From the NCBI GenBank assembly GCA_013289685.1, contig JABCZL010000004.1, positions 124,001-188,000 on the forward strand: a stretch of DNA of 64,000 bases, in the 5' to 3' direction. Below the pieces are notes generated by a model. It saw nothing but the letters and a program-made list of their open reading frames with translations. It was not told the origin of the DNA and made no database searches. Position 1 is the first letter of the stretch; each line of letters starts with the position of its first letter. This DNA comes from Acidobacteriota bacterium. Lineage in GTDB: Bacteria > Acidobacteriota > Terriglobia > Terriglobales > Acidobacteriaceae. Made by a program: the position numbers and the translations under genes. Below, piece by piece: positions 34,688 through 41,807 of this stretch.

Positions 34688-34696
34688 GACACTACC
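34684..34696 (-). repeat. Right terminal inverted repeat, third element
   Basis: TTAGGACACTACC, complement of 33558-33570, followed by the second CCATGTTG copy. Confidence 0.85.
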
Positions 34697-35098
34697 CCAT
34701 GTTGCTATTTAGCTTGGGGAATGCACGTTGCATGGAGCGGTAAAACTGGTCCCATGTGGACGCGGCACGCATGAATCCGATGGTCGCATAACTGTGCCAT
34801 GGCTTCAGCCAATGCTACTTCTCTGTTATCTAGGCATTCAAGTAAGTGTGTACGAACTGTCCCATGGGAAAATCCCCATTCTAATCGGCGCAATGCCAGT
34901 TGATCCCATTCCCCCGCTGAGGAGCAGGCCAAAGAACCGTTTATGACGCAGATGTATGTGTACATGAAAAAAATGCGGGCGCAGTTCGTCGCAGAGCAAT
35001 CCGAACAGACTTGGTCAGCAACACACAGTGTTTGGAATCTACCGCTGGGGTGGCGTATCCGACTTCGACAACCGTCTACTGCCCTTGACGTTCACCTC
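34697..35098. other. Region without convincing gene
   Basis: About 400 bp between the third mobile element and the HNH gene. Short open frames exist on both strands but none has a ribosome site, a family motif or good codon pattern. Confidence 0.35.
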
Positions 35099-35326
35099 TC
35101 ATCCAAGATGTATGACAGAATGACATGTATCGCAAAGTGTGATCAGATTCTCGTCAGAGTCGCTCCCCGAGTGGCTGCGAAATTCCTTGTGATGCACTTC
35201 CAGGTTCGACATGGTTCCGCACGACTGGCACCGCCACCCATCGCGGCGGAGGACCTGTTGACGAAGTTGTTCGTACGATTCCCGGTCGAGCCGCGGGCGA
35301 CCGTGTTTTGTCGAAACTCGATTCAC
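35099..35326 (-). CDS. HNH endonuclease, 75 aa
   Basis: The protein is a minimal HNH nuclease: RRDGWRCQSCGTMSNLEVHH, then DSDENLITLCDTCHSVIH, with two CxxC zinc pairs and the H-N-H core. GTG 35326 is chosen because it overlaps the upstream gene's stop (GTGA) and the longer open frame only overlaps that gene. It is the last gene of a five-gene minus-strand operon that looks like a recombination or phage-type module. Confidence 0.75.
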   Translation of the reverse strand: MNRVSTKHGRPRLDRESYEQLRQQVLRRDGWRCQSCGTMSNLEVHHKEFRSHSGSDSDENLITLCDTCHSVIHLG

Positions 35327-36021
35327 GAGCTCTTCGTGGTAGTGCCATGCAGAAATTCCTGCTTTTGTTCGCCGGACAGGAATTTGAAGAACCTCGTCAT
35401 CGAGAACAGCAGCGTCTCCGGATCTCCGTTGTCCAAATTGGCTCCGGCAAGGAAGTCCGCACAGATCATTTCCAGACAGTAGCCGCGGGAACGGTCGCTG
35501 CCCAGCATCAGTGCCGCCGTTTCGATCGCTTTCTCTATGACGGGCATCTGGCTCTGATACAGCTTGAAGTAGATAATCTCCCACGGTTCCGTTTCCCGCC
35601 CCGTCAGTTCCTTCTCAACCTCCTTCTTGAACTCTTCTTTCGGCATCTGACGGGCTTTGTGCAACCAGGTTGCACAATCGAACTGCTGCCTGTCCCGCCG
35701 GGCCAGCTTAGCCAGCTCGATCCCCTTCGCCCATCCCACTTCCTTCAGCTGTTTTCTCGCCTGCGGTGGCAGATGCTCGTGAATCGACATCAGGTAGTAC
35801 GCCTTCCGCCGCGATTCCGGGAAACGTCTCTCCAGAAATTCGTCGAAACACTTCAAGCTCTCCAGCCTCCAGTACTGTCCCGCCCGCACCTCGCATAGAT
35901 AACGCCCCAGTTCAACGAACTTGGTGTCGCGCTCGGTCTCCTTCCGCTGCTCCCAGGCCAGAATCTCGTCGATCTTGCCCAGTACAAACACGGCGCGGCG
36001 GCGGTTGAACTTCGGGGGCAT
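35323..36021 (-). CDS. Hypothetical helical protein of the recombination-like operon, 232 aa
   Basis: Starts at ATG 36021, 10 nt after the nuclease stop (ATG 36060 is an alternative that overlaps it). The sequence is mostly helical and charged: FDEFLERRFPESRRKAYYLM, then PPQARKQLKEVGWAKGIELA. This pattern resembles plasmid and phage proteins that take part in replication or partition, but I cannot name a family. Translational coupling to the HNH gene and to the nuclease gene points to a shared role. Confidence 0.55.
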   Translation of the reverse strand: MPPKFNRRRAVFVLGKIDEILAWEQRKETERDTKFVELGRYLCEVRAGQYWRLESLKCFDEFLERRFPESRRKAYYLMSIHEHLPPQARKQLKEVGWAKGIELAKLARRDRQQFDCATWLHKARQMPKEEFKKEVEKELTGRETEPWEIIYFKLYQSQMPVIEKAIETAALMLGSDRSRGYCLEMICADFLAGANLDNGDPETLLFSMTRFFKFLSGEQKQEFLHGTTTKSS

Positions 36022-36031
36022 AGGCGGATAC

Positions 36032-36835
36032 TCAGTAATTAAGCTCGTCAAGCCAATCAAGACTGTCGGCTCCTGGACGCCGCACCACCGCGGCGTCGAT
36101 CATTTCCTGCTTGCCAAGACAGAGGCCCACGTAGGGGCAGGTGCTGCATGGGTTCTGGGGAAAGCGGATGCCGCTGTGCGGCAGAAAGTCCGCGGACTCG
36201 ATCCGACGGATCGTGCCATCCACGAGACGGCCAAACTCCTGGCGTTGTTCATCGGTAATAGTAGTGCGCAGGTACTGAACCTCGACCAGGCTCTTGCGGA
36301 CGAACACGACCTGGGCGACATCCGCAATGCCCGTCATCCACGAATAACAGACCAGCTGCGGATCCAGAGACAGTAGTCCGTCGGGTTCTTCCGGGTATCG
36401 GCTGGAAGATGTTTTCCACTCCAGCAGGCAGCGGGTGCCGTCGAGTTTCCCAATGGCATCGATATAGGCGACGAAGTCATTCTTCTCGCCGATGGGCCGG
36501 GCGAACTTAATCTGCAGATTGCGTTGAGGCTGGCAGACCCGGACGCGATCATCCTGGCAGAACCGGGTTAGCAGCATGAGGCCTTGCCGGAGCATACGGT
36601 CCCAGGAGTCGCGGTTGGAGTAGTGCAGCTCTTGGCTTTGGCAGGCAGACCACTCAGAGAACAGCACCGCACCGGGATCTTCTCGGCGAAACAGCGCTGC
36701 TAGGGCGCGTTCGAAGGCACGGCCGAAGAGCATCGCGGCCCGGGTATCTTTCTTCTTCCAGCCATCGAGATAGCGATGCCGATACCGCCGCGGACAGGTG
36801 AGGTATTGGCTGATCTGGGTGTAGCTGTAGGTCAT
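36032..36835 (-). CDS. PD-(D/E)XK nuclease (RecB/Cas4-like), 267 aa
   Basis: The N-terminus SYTQISQYLTCPRRYRHRYL is the standard opening of RecB-like nucleases. The active site is visible as DAIGKLDG followed by CLLEWKTSS (Asp, Glu, Lys). Near the C-terminus CSTCPYVGLC, with the Cys of the N-terminal CPRRY, could bind an iron-sulfur cluster as in Cas4 and AddB. It would resect DNA ends. The gene starts right after the stop of the 142-aa gene. Confidence 0.8.
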   Translation of the reverse strand: MTYSYTQISQYLTCPRRYRHRYLDGWKKKDTRAAMLFGRAFERALAALFRREDPGAVLFSEWSACQSQELHYSNRDSWDRMLRQGLMLLTRFCQDDRVRVCQPQRNLQIKFARPIGEKNDFVAYIDAIGKLDGTRCLLEWKTSSSRYPEEPDGLLSLDPQLVCYSWMTGIADVAQVVFVRKSLVEVQYLRTTITDEQRQEFGRLVDGTIRRIESADFLPHSGIRFPQNPCSTCPYVGLCLGKQEMIDAAVVRRPGADSLDWLDELNY

Positions 36836-37264
36836 TCAGGCCACCTGCGGATTGTCCAGGTTTGCTGGGGAAAGTTCTTCCCAACGGCCGGCGGGAGCAA
36901 AGCCGTCGAGCCGGAGCAGGGAAGCGCCGTTGAAGTCGATGTGGCTGATCTTGACCACGCCCTTCAGACCGACGAGCTGCCTCTCATCGACTTCGTCGCG
37001 TCCGAGAAGTTCGACGTCGTAGCCAAAGTCGCGCAGGAACCAGTTCAGCTTCCAGAGGGCTTTAGGGCTGCAATAGAGCCGGCTCGAAAGGATGTGGCCG
37101 GAGAACCGGCTGGGCTCCAGAACGGCCAGACTGAGCGTGTAATAAGGCTTCTGTGCTTGCCGCTGAAACCGGACTCGTTGCACCCGGACGAGGAAGACCC
37201 CGTCGGGGATCTGGTCGGAGGCACAGCGATCGGCGGCGTGGAGGCCGGAGATCTGGCGTTTCAT
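36836..37264 (-). CDS. Uncharacterised protein of the recombination-like operon, 142 aa
   Basis: ATG 37264 overlaps the stop of the upstream gene. The protein is beta-rich: GVFLVRVQRVRFQRQAQKPY then YYTLSLAVLEPSRFSGHILSS, with LVGLKGVVKISHIDFNG near the end. This resembles OB-fold or DUF669-like proteins that accompany phage recombinases and may bind single-stranded DNA; the similarity is by feel, not a firm match. Confidence 0.5.
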   Translation of the reverse strand: MKRQISGLHAADRCASDQIPDGVFLVRVQRVRFQRQAQKPYYTLSLAVLEPSRFSGHILSSRLYCSPKALWKLNWFLRDFGYDVELLGRDEVDERQLVGLKGVVKISHIDFNGASLLRLDGFAPAGRWEELSPANLDNPQVA

Positions 37265-38019
37265 GCGGCACCTTCCTTCTGGCCGAGGTAGCTGTTGAGC
37301 TGGCAGAGCAGGGCATTGCGGTCTTTCTCCGCCCAATCGGCCAGGTGCGTGACGAAGGTTTCGACCTGTTCACGGGTAGCATCGCGAAGGGCCTTCACAG
37401 CGCAGAAGTCGGTGGCATAGGACTTGACCAAGTTGGGATCGAGTTGATGCTGGCGAATGATCTGGCAAAGGCGATCGCGCACCTTCGGACTGCCGTGGCC
37501 ATTTCCGTTCGCAGGTTGCGGCGGGAGTTTCTTCGGCTCCGGAGATGCCTGGCGAGGTTCGGCGGCGGACCCAATCTCTTCGACCGAGCAGATACCGATT
37601 CCATAGGCCTTGCGCAGGGCGCGGTTGACCGCACGAGTTTCGGCCACCCGCATTTCTGCGCCGTGGACAAGGAACGAGACATTGGAGGGATCGGCGTCGC
37701 CGTAGCCGACAAAGCCGGAGGAGCCCTTGGAAGGGTATACGGTTGCCCGAAGGACAAACCGGCTCGCCGCGGAATCACAGAGTGAATCGACAGCCTCAAC
37801 ATGGATGCCGCTGCATCTCTTACGACGCGCAAGCCCAATCAGACCGGTGTGCGTAACGTACCAACCGTTGTGCAGGTAGATCAAATCACCGGCACCTACT
37901 GAAAAGTCGTGTTGGGTTGTAATCTCTTTGAGTCGAACCAATGCTTCGCGAGAAAGATCGTTCCAAATTCTTCGGGCCACGCGGATGCTTGTCTGACACG
38001 TAGTTTTTTTTCTCTTCAT
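37261..38019 (-). CDS. Possible single-strand annealing-type protein, 252 aa
   Basis: First gene of the operon, ATG 38019 with GGAGAAG upstream. Residues about 20-150 include a conserved-looking block ending GAEMRVAETRAVNRALRKAY then GIGICSVEEIG; blocks with AETRAxNRAL are found in phage and mobile-element proteins placed beside RecB-like nucleases, some related to Rad52/Sak annealing proteins. A Pro-rich linker (about 160-175) leads to a helical C-terminus. The function is suggested mainly by its neighbour nuclease, in the way RecT pairs with RecE. I am not certain of the family. Confidence 0.45.
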   Translation of the reverse strand: MKRKKTTCQTSIRVARRIWNDLSREALVRLKEITTQHDFSVGAGDLIYLHNGWYVTHTGLIGLARRKRCSGIHVEAVDSLCDSAASRFVLRATVYPSKGSSGFVGYGDADPSNVSFLVHGAEMRVAETRAVNRALRKAYGIGICSVEEIGSAAEPRQASPEPKKLPPQPANGNGHGSPKVRDRLCQIIRQHQLDPNLVKSYATDFCAVKALRDATREQVETFVTHLADWAEKDRNALLCQLNSYLGQKEGAA

Positions 38020-38034
38020 GAAGGTTCGCTTCTC

Positions 38035-38078
38035 CGTTCATACTCAGCGCTTAGTATACTAAGCGCTGAGTATGAACG
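38035..38078. promoter_or_regulatory. 44-bp perfect palindrome over a promoter: operator of the recombination-like operon
   Basis: Bases 38035-38078 equal their own reverse complement, centred on GTATAC. Each arm contains CTCAGCGCTTAG, itself almost palindromic, so two tandem operator sites are likely. On the minus strand TTGACG (38082-38077), an 18-bp spacer and TATACT (38058-38053) make a promoter whose -10 box is the centre of the palindrome. A bound dimer pair would block it. The regulator is not obvious in the window. Confidence 0.8.
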
Positions 38079-38132
38079 TCAATGCCGAATTTGCTTTTTT
38101 GATAGGACTAGGGCTAGGTTTGAATCTGCCTC

Positions 38133-38288
38133 ATGTCCGACAAGAAAGAGAAGAATCCTAATGCCGTAGCCTTGGGTCGCCTGGGTGCAAAAGCGCGACA
38201 GGAGAAGCTGACCCCGGAACAGCGGCGAAAAATCGCCCAGAATGCGATTCGTGCCCGTTGGGCAAAGACAAACAAGAAGAAGACGTAA
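38133..38288 (+). CDS. Small KGG-like basic protein, 51 aa
   Basis: Divergent from the recombination-like operon and 55 bp from the palindrome. It reads ALGRLGAKARQEKLTPEQRR followed by KIAQNAIRARW, the same type of motif as the C-terminal half of the 88-aa protein at 26717. It is too short for most gene finders. Very basic, so nucleic-acid binding is possible. Unknown function. Confidence 0.6.
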   Translation: MSDKKEKNPNAVALGRLGAKARQEKLTPEQRRKIAQNAIRARWAKTNKKKT

Positions 38289-38652
38289 GTCGGCTCGTTC
38301 GGGAGTGGAGTTCTAACCTTCCAGAGCGTGGATTACTGGCCCGGAATTAACTTCCGGGTTGCCTGTTTTCGGTGGAGGAGAGTTCTGGAGTAGCAGGTTG
38401 TTCAGGCACATTATTCCCACGCTAGCTTGGGGGTCATCCGTCAAACACCTGCTTGAGGGTCATTGCAGGCTCCAGTCCTTGTCCTTTCGTAACACACCTC
38501 GCGAGTTTCTCGAACGGCATTTTCCGCATCTTAAATGTGGAAGGCATATCACCGGCTGCGGGTGGTGTCTAAGGTTTAGATCTGGGGAAGCGACAGCTCT
38601 GGTACCGCAGACCTGATGTCAGGATGCGCTCCAGCATCGGGAGAACGTCCGC
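38289..38652. other. Intergenic region with one hairpin
   Basis: About 360 bp. CCCGGAA and TTCCGGG separated by 5 bases (about 38340-38358) could end the small gene's transcript, followed by a modest T-rich stretch. No convincing coding region seen. Confidence 0.35.
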
Positions 38653-39696
38653 ATGTCTCAAAAGGAACCCTCGAAAGATTTCTCCACACAACCGTCACCC
38701 GAGAGCTCCGGTCGCAAGCGGCCGGTCTCTGAACGCAGAATTCAGGCTAACCGGCGAAACGCTCGTCGGTCGACGGGGCCAACCACGGCGCGGGGAAAGC
38801 GCACCGTCGCCCGCAACGCGATTAAACATGGCTTCCTCGCGCGGGAAGTCGTGATTACGGCCGGGGATGGCAAGGAGGATTTGAGCGAGTTTCACAAGAT
38901 CGTCGAAAAACTCTGCAAACAATACAAACCGGTTGGCGTCGTCGAGGAATCGCTCGTACAAACCATTGCCACCTGTTTGTGGAGGAAAGCGCGTGTGATT
39001 CGTGCCGAGAACGGAGAAATACGCAAGCGCTTGGACTTGCTTGCAGTGGATCGGGCACTGCGAATTTCAGATGAGGGTAACCTTAACGTAGGTTTTGAGG
39101 GATTGAATTTAAGTCTCTTCAGGGCCGAAAACTCCGCTGACGACAAAGTGTCCTCGAGGGAACGCTGGTCTGCCCTGCAAGGCGCCCAGACCGGTTTGCG
39201 GGAACATCACTCAGGTCTGGGATACCTGAGTGCACTTCTGGCGGCTGCGAAATCCGATATCGCCAGCGAAGGTTACATTTCGGAAAGGATTCGTCAGAAG
39301 ATTGTTTCGGCGTTCTGTTTTTGGGACTGCTTATTCGCGCTTACTTGTGGCTACGCCGGTCCCCCAACAACGAAAGTGGAAAGTAGTCCATCTACAGATA
39401 TCGGAGGCGAAGAAGCTGATCGACGTGCTTCCCTGTTGGCATTTATCAACGACCGACTTCAAAGGATGAGTGACTTCAAGGGATTAGCGATAGAGCGTGA
39501 AGATCTCGCATTCGACGCGGAGGCCCGATGCTTCAGCTTGCCGCCCGCGGATGCAACCGACAAAATCCTCCGCTACGAAGCTCACCTGGACAGGCAACTG
39601 TTTCGGGCCATGGACCAGCTAGAGCGTCTGCAAAGGCAGCGTAGAGGCGAGAGCGTGCCACCTCCTCTTAACATCAATTTAAGTAAGAGGGGCTAG
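38653..39696 (+). CDS. Conserved hypothetical protein of Acidobacteria/Planctomycetes type, 347 aa
   Basis: The N-terminus reads RRIQANRRNARRSTGPTTAR then GKRTVARNAIKHGFLAREVV, a motif found at the start of a large, uncharacterised family in soil bacteria. The C-terminus ends with DKILRYEAHLDRQLFRAMDQ then LERLQRQRRGE, also typical. The middle is variable and helical. ATG 38653 is the start. The function is unknown; such genes often lie near mobile DNA, as here. Confidence 0.7.
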   Translation: MSQKEPSKDFSTQPSPESSGRKRPVSERRIQANRRNARRSTGPTTARGKRTVARNAIKHGFLAREVVITAGDGKEDLSEFHKIVEKLCKQYKPVGVVEESLVQTIATCLWRKARVIRAENGEIRKRLDLLAVDRALRISDEGNLNVGFEGLNLSLFRAENSADDKVSSRERWSALQGAQTGLREHHSGLGYLSALLAAAKSDIASEGYISERIRQKIVSAFCFWDCLFALTCGYAGPPTTKVESSPSTDIGGEEADRRASLLAFINDRLQRMSDFKGLAIEREDLAFDAEARCFSLPPADATDKILRYEAHLDRQLFRAMDQLERLQRQRRGESVPPPLNINLSKRG

Positions 39697-39857
39697 GCTT
39701 TTTGCGAAACAAAGCCAAGAAGTGCCTTGTTTTCAATAGCCGTTGTTTGAGCTAGCTTCGTAACCTGACGGACCCGGGGGCTCCGGCACAGAAGTGGGAC
39801 TTTGTGTGCTGCACAGCGGAGTATGACCGCCGCCCCAGAGCCTAGGCTGGCCTGGGA

Positions 39858-40018
39858 ATCAGCGAACAGCATTCAGCTTCATTGCCGTGTGTGCAGTCGC
39901 GCTGGGCGTTGGCAGAGAGTTCATCCCGAGAGAGGCCATCCGGCGGAGCCAGCCAGATCGAATTGCCGAATTCGCGCGCCGGTTCTTGGAGGCCGTCAGC
40001 AGCGCTCGCGACGTTTGA
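39858..40018 (+). pseudogene. Fragment of a second KDPG aldolase gene (3' end only)
   Basis: In one frame the DNA reads NQRTAFSFIA, then AVALGVGREFIPREAIRRSQ and PDRIAEFARRFLEAVSSARD before a TGA. This matches the last 55 residues of the intact aldolase at 41079-41726 (about 85% identical by eye) but lies on the opposite strand and has nothing upstream. It is a broken paralogue, giving an inverted duplication around 40.0-41.1 kb. Confidence 0.8.
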
Positions 40019-40162
40019 ACATGCCGGTAGAAAGACAGCCGGTGGAGCATGAGCCTCTTTCGAGGGAACATTGTGCTCCTCAAGTTCGGGGGAAAGAACC
40101 CTCCCGGTTGCGGTCCCTACTGAGACCGGGGCTCGCATCTTCGGAAGCCATCGGAAAGCGGT

Positions 40163-40348
40163 TTAACTACCTGCTTTCAGCAGTGTGGAAGCGACTGCTG
40201 ACACCTCCACTGCGACGAAGACGCTCGCCTGTTTGTCGCCAAAGTTGATTTCGGTTGTTCCGCTTCCGTAGTCGCTAACGTGGTTCACGCGGTCCGGGTT
40301 GACGAACGTTTCCCGGCCGTTTATATCCTCGAACCGAACCAGCTTCAT
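40163..40348 (-). CDS. Small conserved protein, 61 aa
   Basis: ATG 40348 has a strong GAGGAGG site 6-7 nt upstream. It reads MKLVRFEDINGRETFVNPDR then VNHVSDYGSGTTEINF, a short beta-rich protein of a type seen often in Acidobacteria, in which a residue pair FVNPDRV is conserved. The open frame extends upstream, but that part overlaps the transporter gene. Function unknown. Confidence 0.6.
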   Translation of the reverse strand: MKLVRFEDINGRETFVNPDRVNHVSDYGSGTTEINFGDKQASVFVAVEVSAVASTLLKAGS

Positions 40349-40433
40349 CTCAGCCTCCTCAGTCACACGCGCGTGTGTCTTACGCTCTGCCATCCTCATC
40401 CTTGAGTCGTGGAACTGCCGCTCGCCCCACATT

Positions 40434-41051
40434 TCACGAACCCAGGACATAAATCCCCAGCCCGACGAACACCAATGGCACGGCCCAGTGACCCAATCGA
40501 TCCACGGAACGCAGAATAAGCGAGTGGTTGCCGAGCCACCGGCCGACGAAACACCAAAGTGCAATCAGCGCGGCATAGGCGATCAGAATCAGCCACAGTT
40601 GCGCTCGGCCGATGACAAAGAACGGCACGTATACGCTGATGTTGTCCGCCCCGTTCGATAAAGTCAGCAGAGCGATTGATGCGACGCTCTCCGTGCTTAT
40701 GTCACGTTCCTTCGTATCGGATCGACGCGCTTGCAACAGCCGCTTGATTCCGATCGCGAGCGGCAGCACGCCGAGAAAATGAATCCACCGATGCGGCATG
40801 GCTAAAGCGCCCCACACGCCGATCAGGCTGAGGCCAACGATGGCTGCAAAACCAACGTATTGACCCGCCACAATGCGTCGCGCCGGAATCCGCCGGGCAA
40901 AGAACAGTGTCAGGAGAAAGGCGTCGTCAATATTCGTAGCAGCGAAGGTCGTGACGCTCGCAGTCAGCACTGCCAGATATGGATTCACAAAGGACTCTAA
41001 CTTTCCATGCTGCAAGCCGGACCGGAAGAATGACGTTCCGAACGCGCGCAT
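40434..41051 (-). CDS. CadD-like cadmium resistance family transporter
   Basis: A 205-aa membrane protein with five to six hydrophobic segments. Residues about 38-70 give the family signature TFAATNIDDAFLLTLFFARR followed by VAGQYVGF, and LLTLSNGADNISVYVPFF marks the second half. CadD-like proteins export Cd2+ or related cations. A heavy-metal RND pump is encoded 0.8 kb away, which fits metal resistance, although the KDPG aldolase gene lies between. Confidence 0.8.
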   Translation of the reverse strand: MRAFGTSFFRSGLQHGKLESFVNPYLAVLTASVTTFAATNIDDAFLLTLFFARRIPARRIVAGQYVGFAAIVGLSLIGVWGALAMPHRWIHFLGVLPLAIGIKRLLQARRSDTKERDISTESVASIALLTLSNGADNISVYVPFFVIGRAQLWLILIAYAALIALWCFVGRWLGNHSLILRSVDRLGHWAVPLVFVGLGIYVLGS

Positions 41052-41078
41052 GCTCCCGACAGCTTTCCTTACACCTGC

Positions 41079-41726
41079 TCAACGGTCGCGAGCGTTACTA
41101 ACAGACTCCAGGAATCTACGTGCGAGTTCGGCGATTCGATCAGGCTGCCGCCGCCGGATGGCTTCTCGCGGAATCAACTCTCCGCCCACGCCCAGCGCGA
41201 CTGCCCCGGCCGCAATGAAGCTGAAAGCGGTGCGCTGATTCACGCCGCCGGCGGCGATCATCGGGACGTTGGGGAACATCGCCTTGAGATCTTTGATGTA
41301 ACTGTCGCCGCCGATGTGCCCGCACGGCACAATCTTGACGAAATCCGGACCCAGCTTCCACGCGGTGACGACGCCCGTCGGCGTAAGTGTTCCTGGAATC
41401 ACGACAACGTTCTGCTGCACGGCGAACTTCACGGTCTCGGGATCAAGGCCGTCACTGGAAAGGAACTCAGCCCCGGCATCGAGACAGCGGCGGGCGGTCT
41501 CGACATCGTGCACGCTCCCGGCGCCAACAATCACCTCGGGAGTGTGTTGCACTATTTGCGTGATTACTTTGATCGCCTCAGGCACAGTCAACGTGACTTC
41601 GAGGATGGGTATCCCGCCGCGGGCGATCGCCTCTGCTGCGAAAAGCGCGTCCTCCGTCGTCGACACGCGGATGGAGGGAATGATCCCGAGTTCTTCGATC
41701 CGGCTGCGTACGTCTTGCTTGTTCAA
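41079..41726 (-). CDS. eda: KDPG/KHG aldolase
   Basis: A 215-aa aldolase that splits 2-keto-3-deoxy-6-phosphogluconate into pyruvate and glyceraldehyde 3-phosphate. The active-site motifs are present: ILEVTLTVPEAI with Glu43, VGAGSVHD, and the Schiff-base lysine Lys131 in FVKIVPCG, then AAGGVNQRT for phosphate binding. The canonical second-motif residue order differs slightly from E. coli (VKIVPCGHIGG for FKFFPAEANGG), so a related keto-acid substrate such as a galactonate form is possible. TTG at 41726 is the start, with GGAG 8 nt upstream. Confidence 0.85.
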   Translation of the reverse strand: MNKQDVRSRIEELGIIPSIRVSTTEDALFAAEAIARGGIPILEVTLTVPEAIKVITQIVQHTPEVIVGAGSVHDVETARRCLDAGAEFLSSDGLDPETVKFAVQQNVVVIPGTLTPTGVVTAWKLGPDFVKIVPCGHIGGDSYIKDLKAMFPNVPMIAAGGVNQRTAFSFIAAGAVALGVGGELIPREAIRRRQPDRIAELARRFLESVSNARDR

Positions 41727-41807
41727 CGATCCGGCTCCTTGGGCAACCCGTGCAATGGTCGCCGCTGGACTTTAAATGAAAGCGAACGCACAAACCTTAC
41801 TCTCGAA

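Larger units (their letters stand above)
33558..34696. mobile_element. Third IS1-type cargo element, no transposase
   Basis: The ends are a perfect 13-bp inverted repeat, GGTAGTGTCCTAA (33558-33570) and its complement (34684-34696), which extends to 22 bp with 3 mismatches. An 8-bp direct repeat CCATGTTG flanks it (33550-33557 and 34697-34704). The layout (GGTA start, 8-bp duplication) is the same as the two elements at 23.8-28.2 kb. Inside are a ClpP-like pseudogene, a 64-aa CxxC protein and possibly a 33-aa membrane peptide starting at 34302. With no transposase it must be moved in trans. Confidence 0.88.

Noticed and set aside
33551-34703. 6-bp duplication CATGTT with ends starting GGG for the third element
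   Set aside because: Shifting the boundary by one base gives GGTA-starting ends and a full 8-bp duplication CCATGTTG, matching the other two elements.
34705-34965. Minus-strand open frame of 86 codons
   Set aside because: No ribosome site, no recognisable motif and poor codon pattern.
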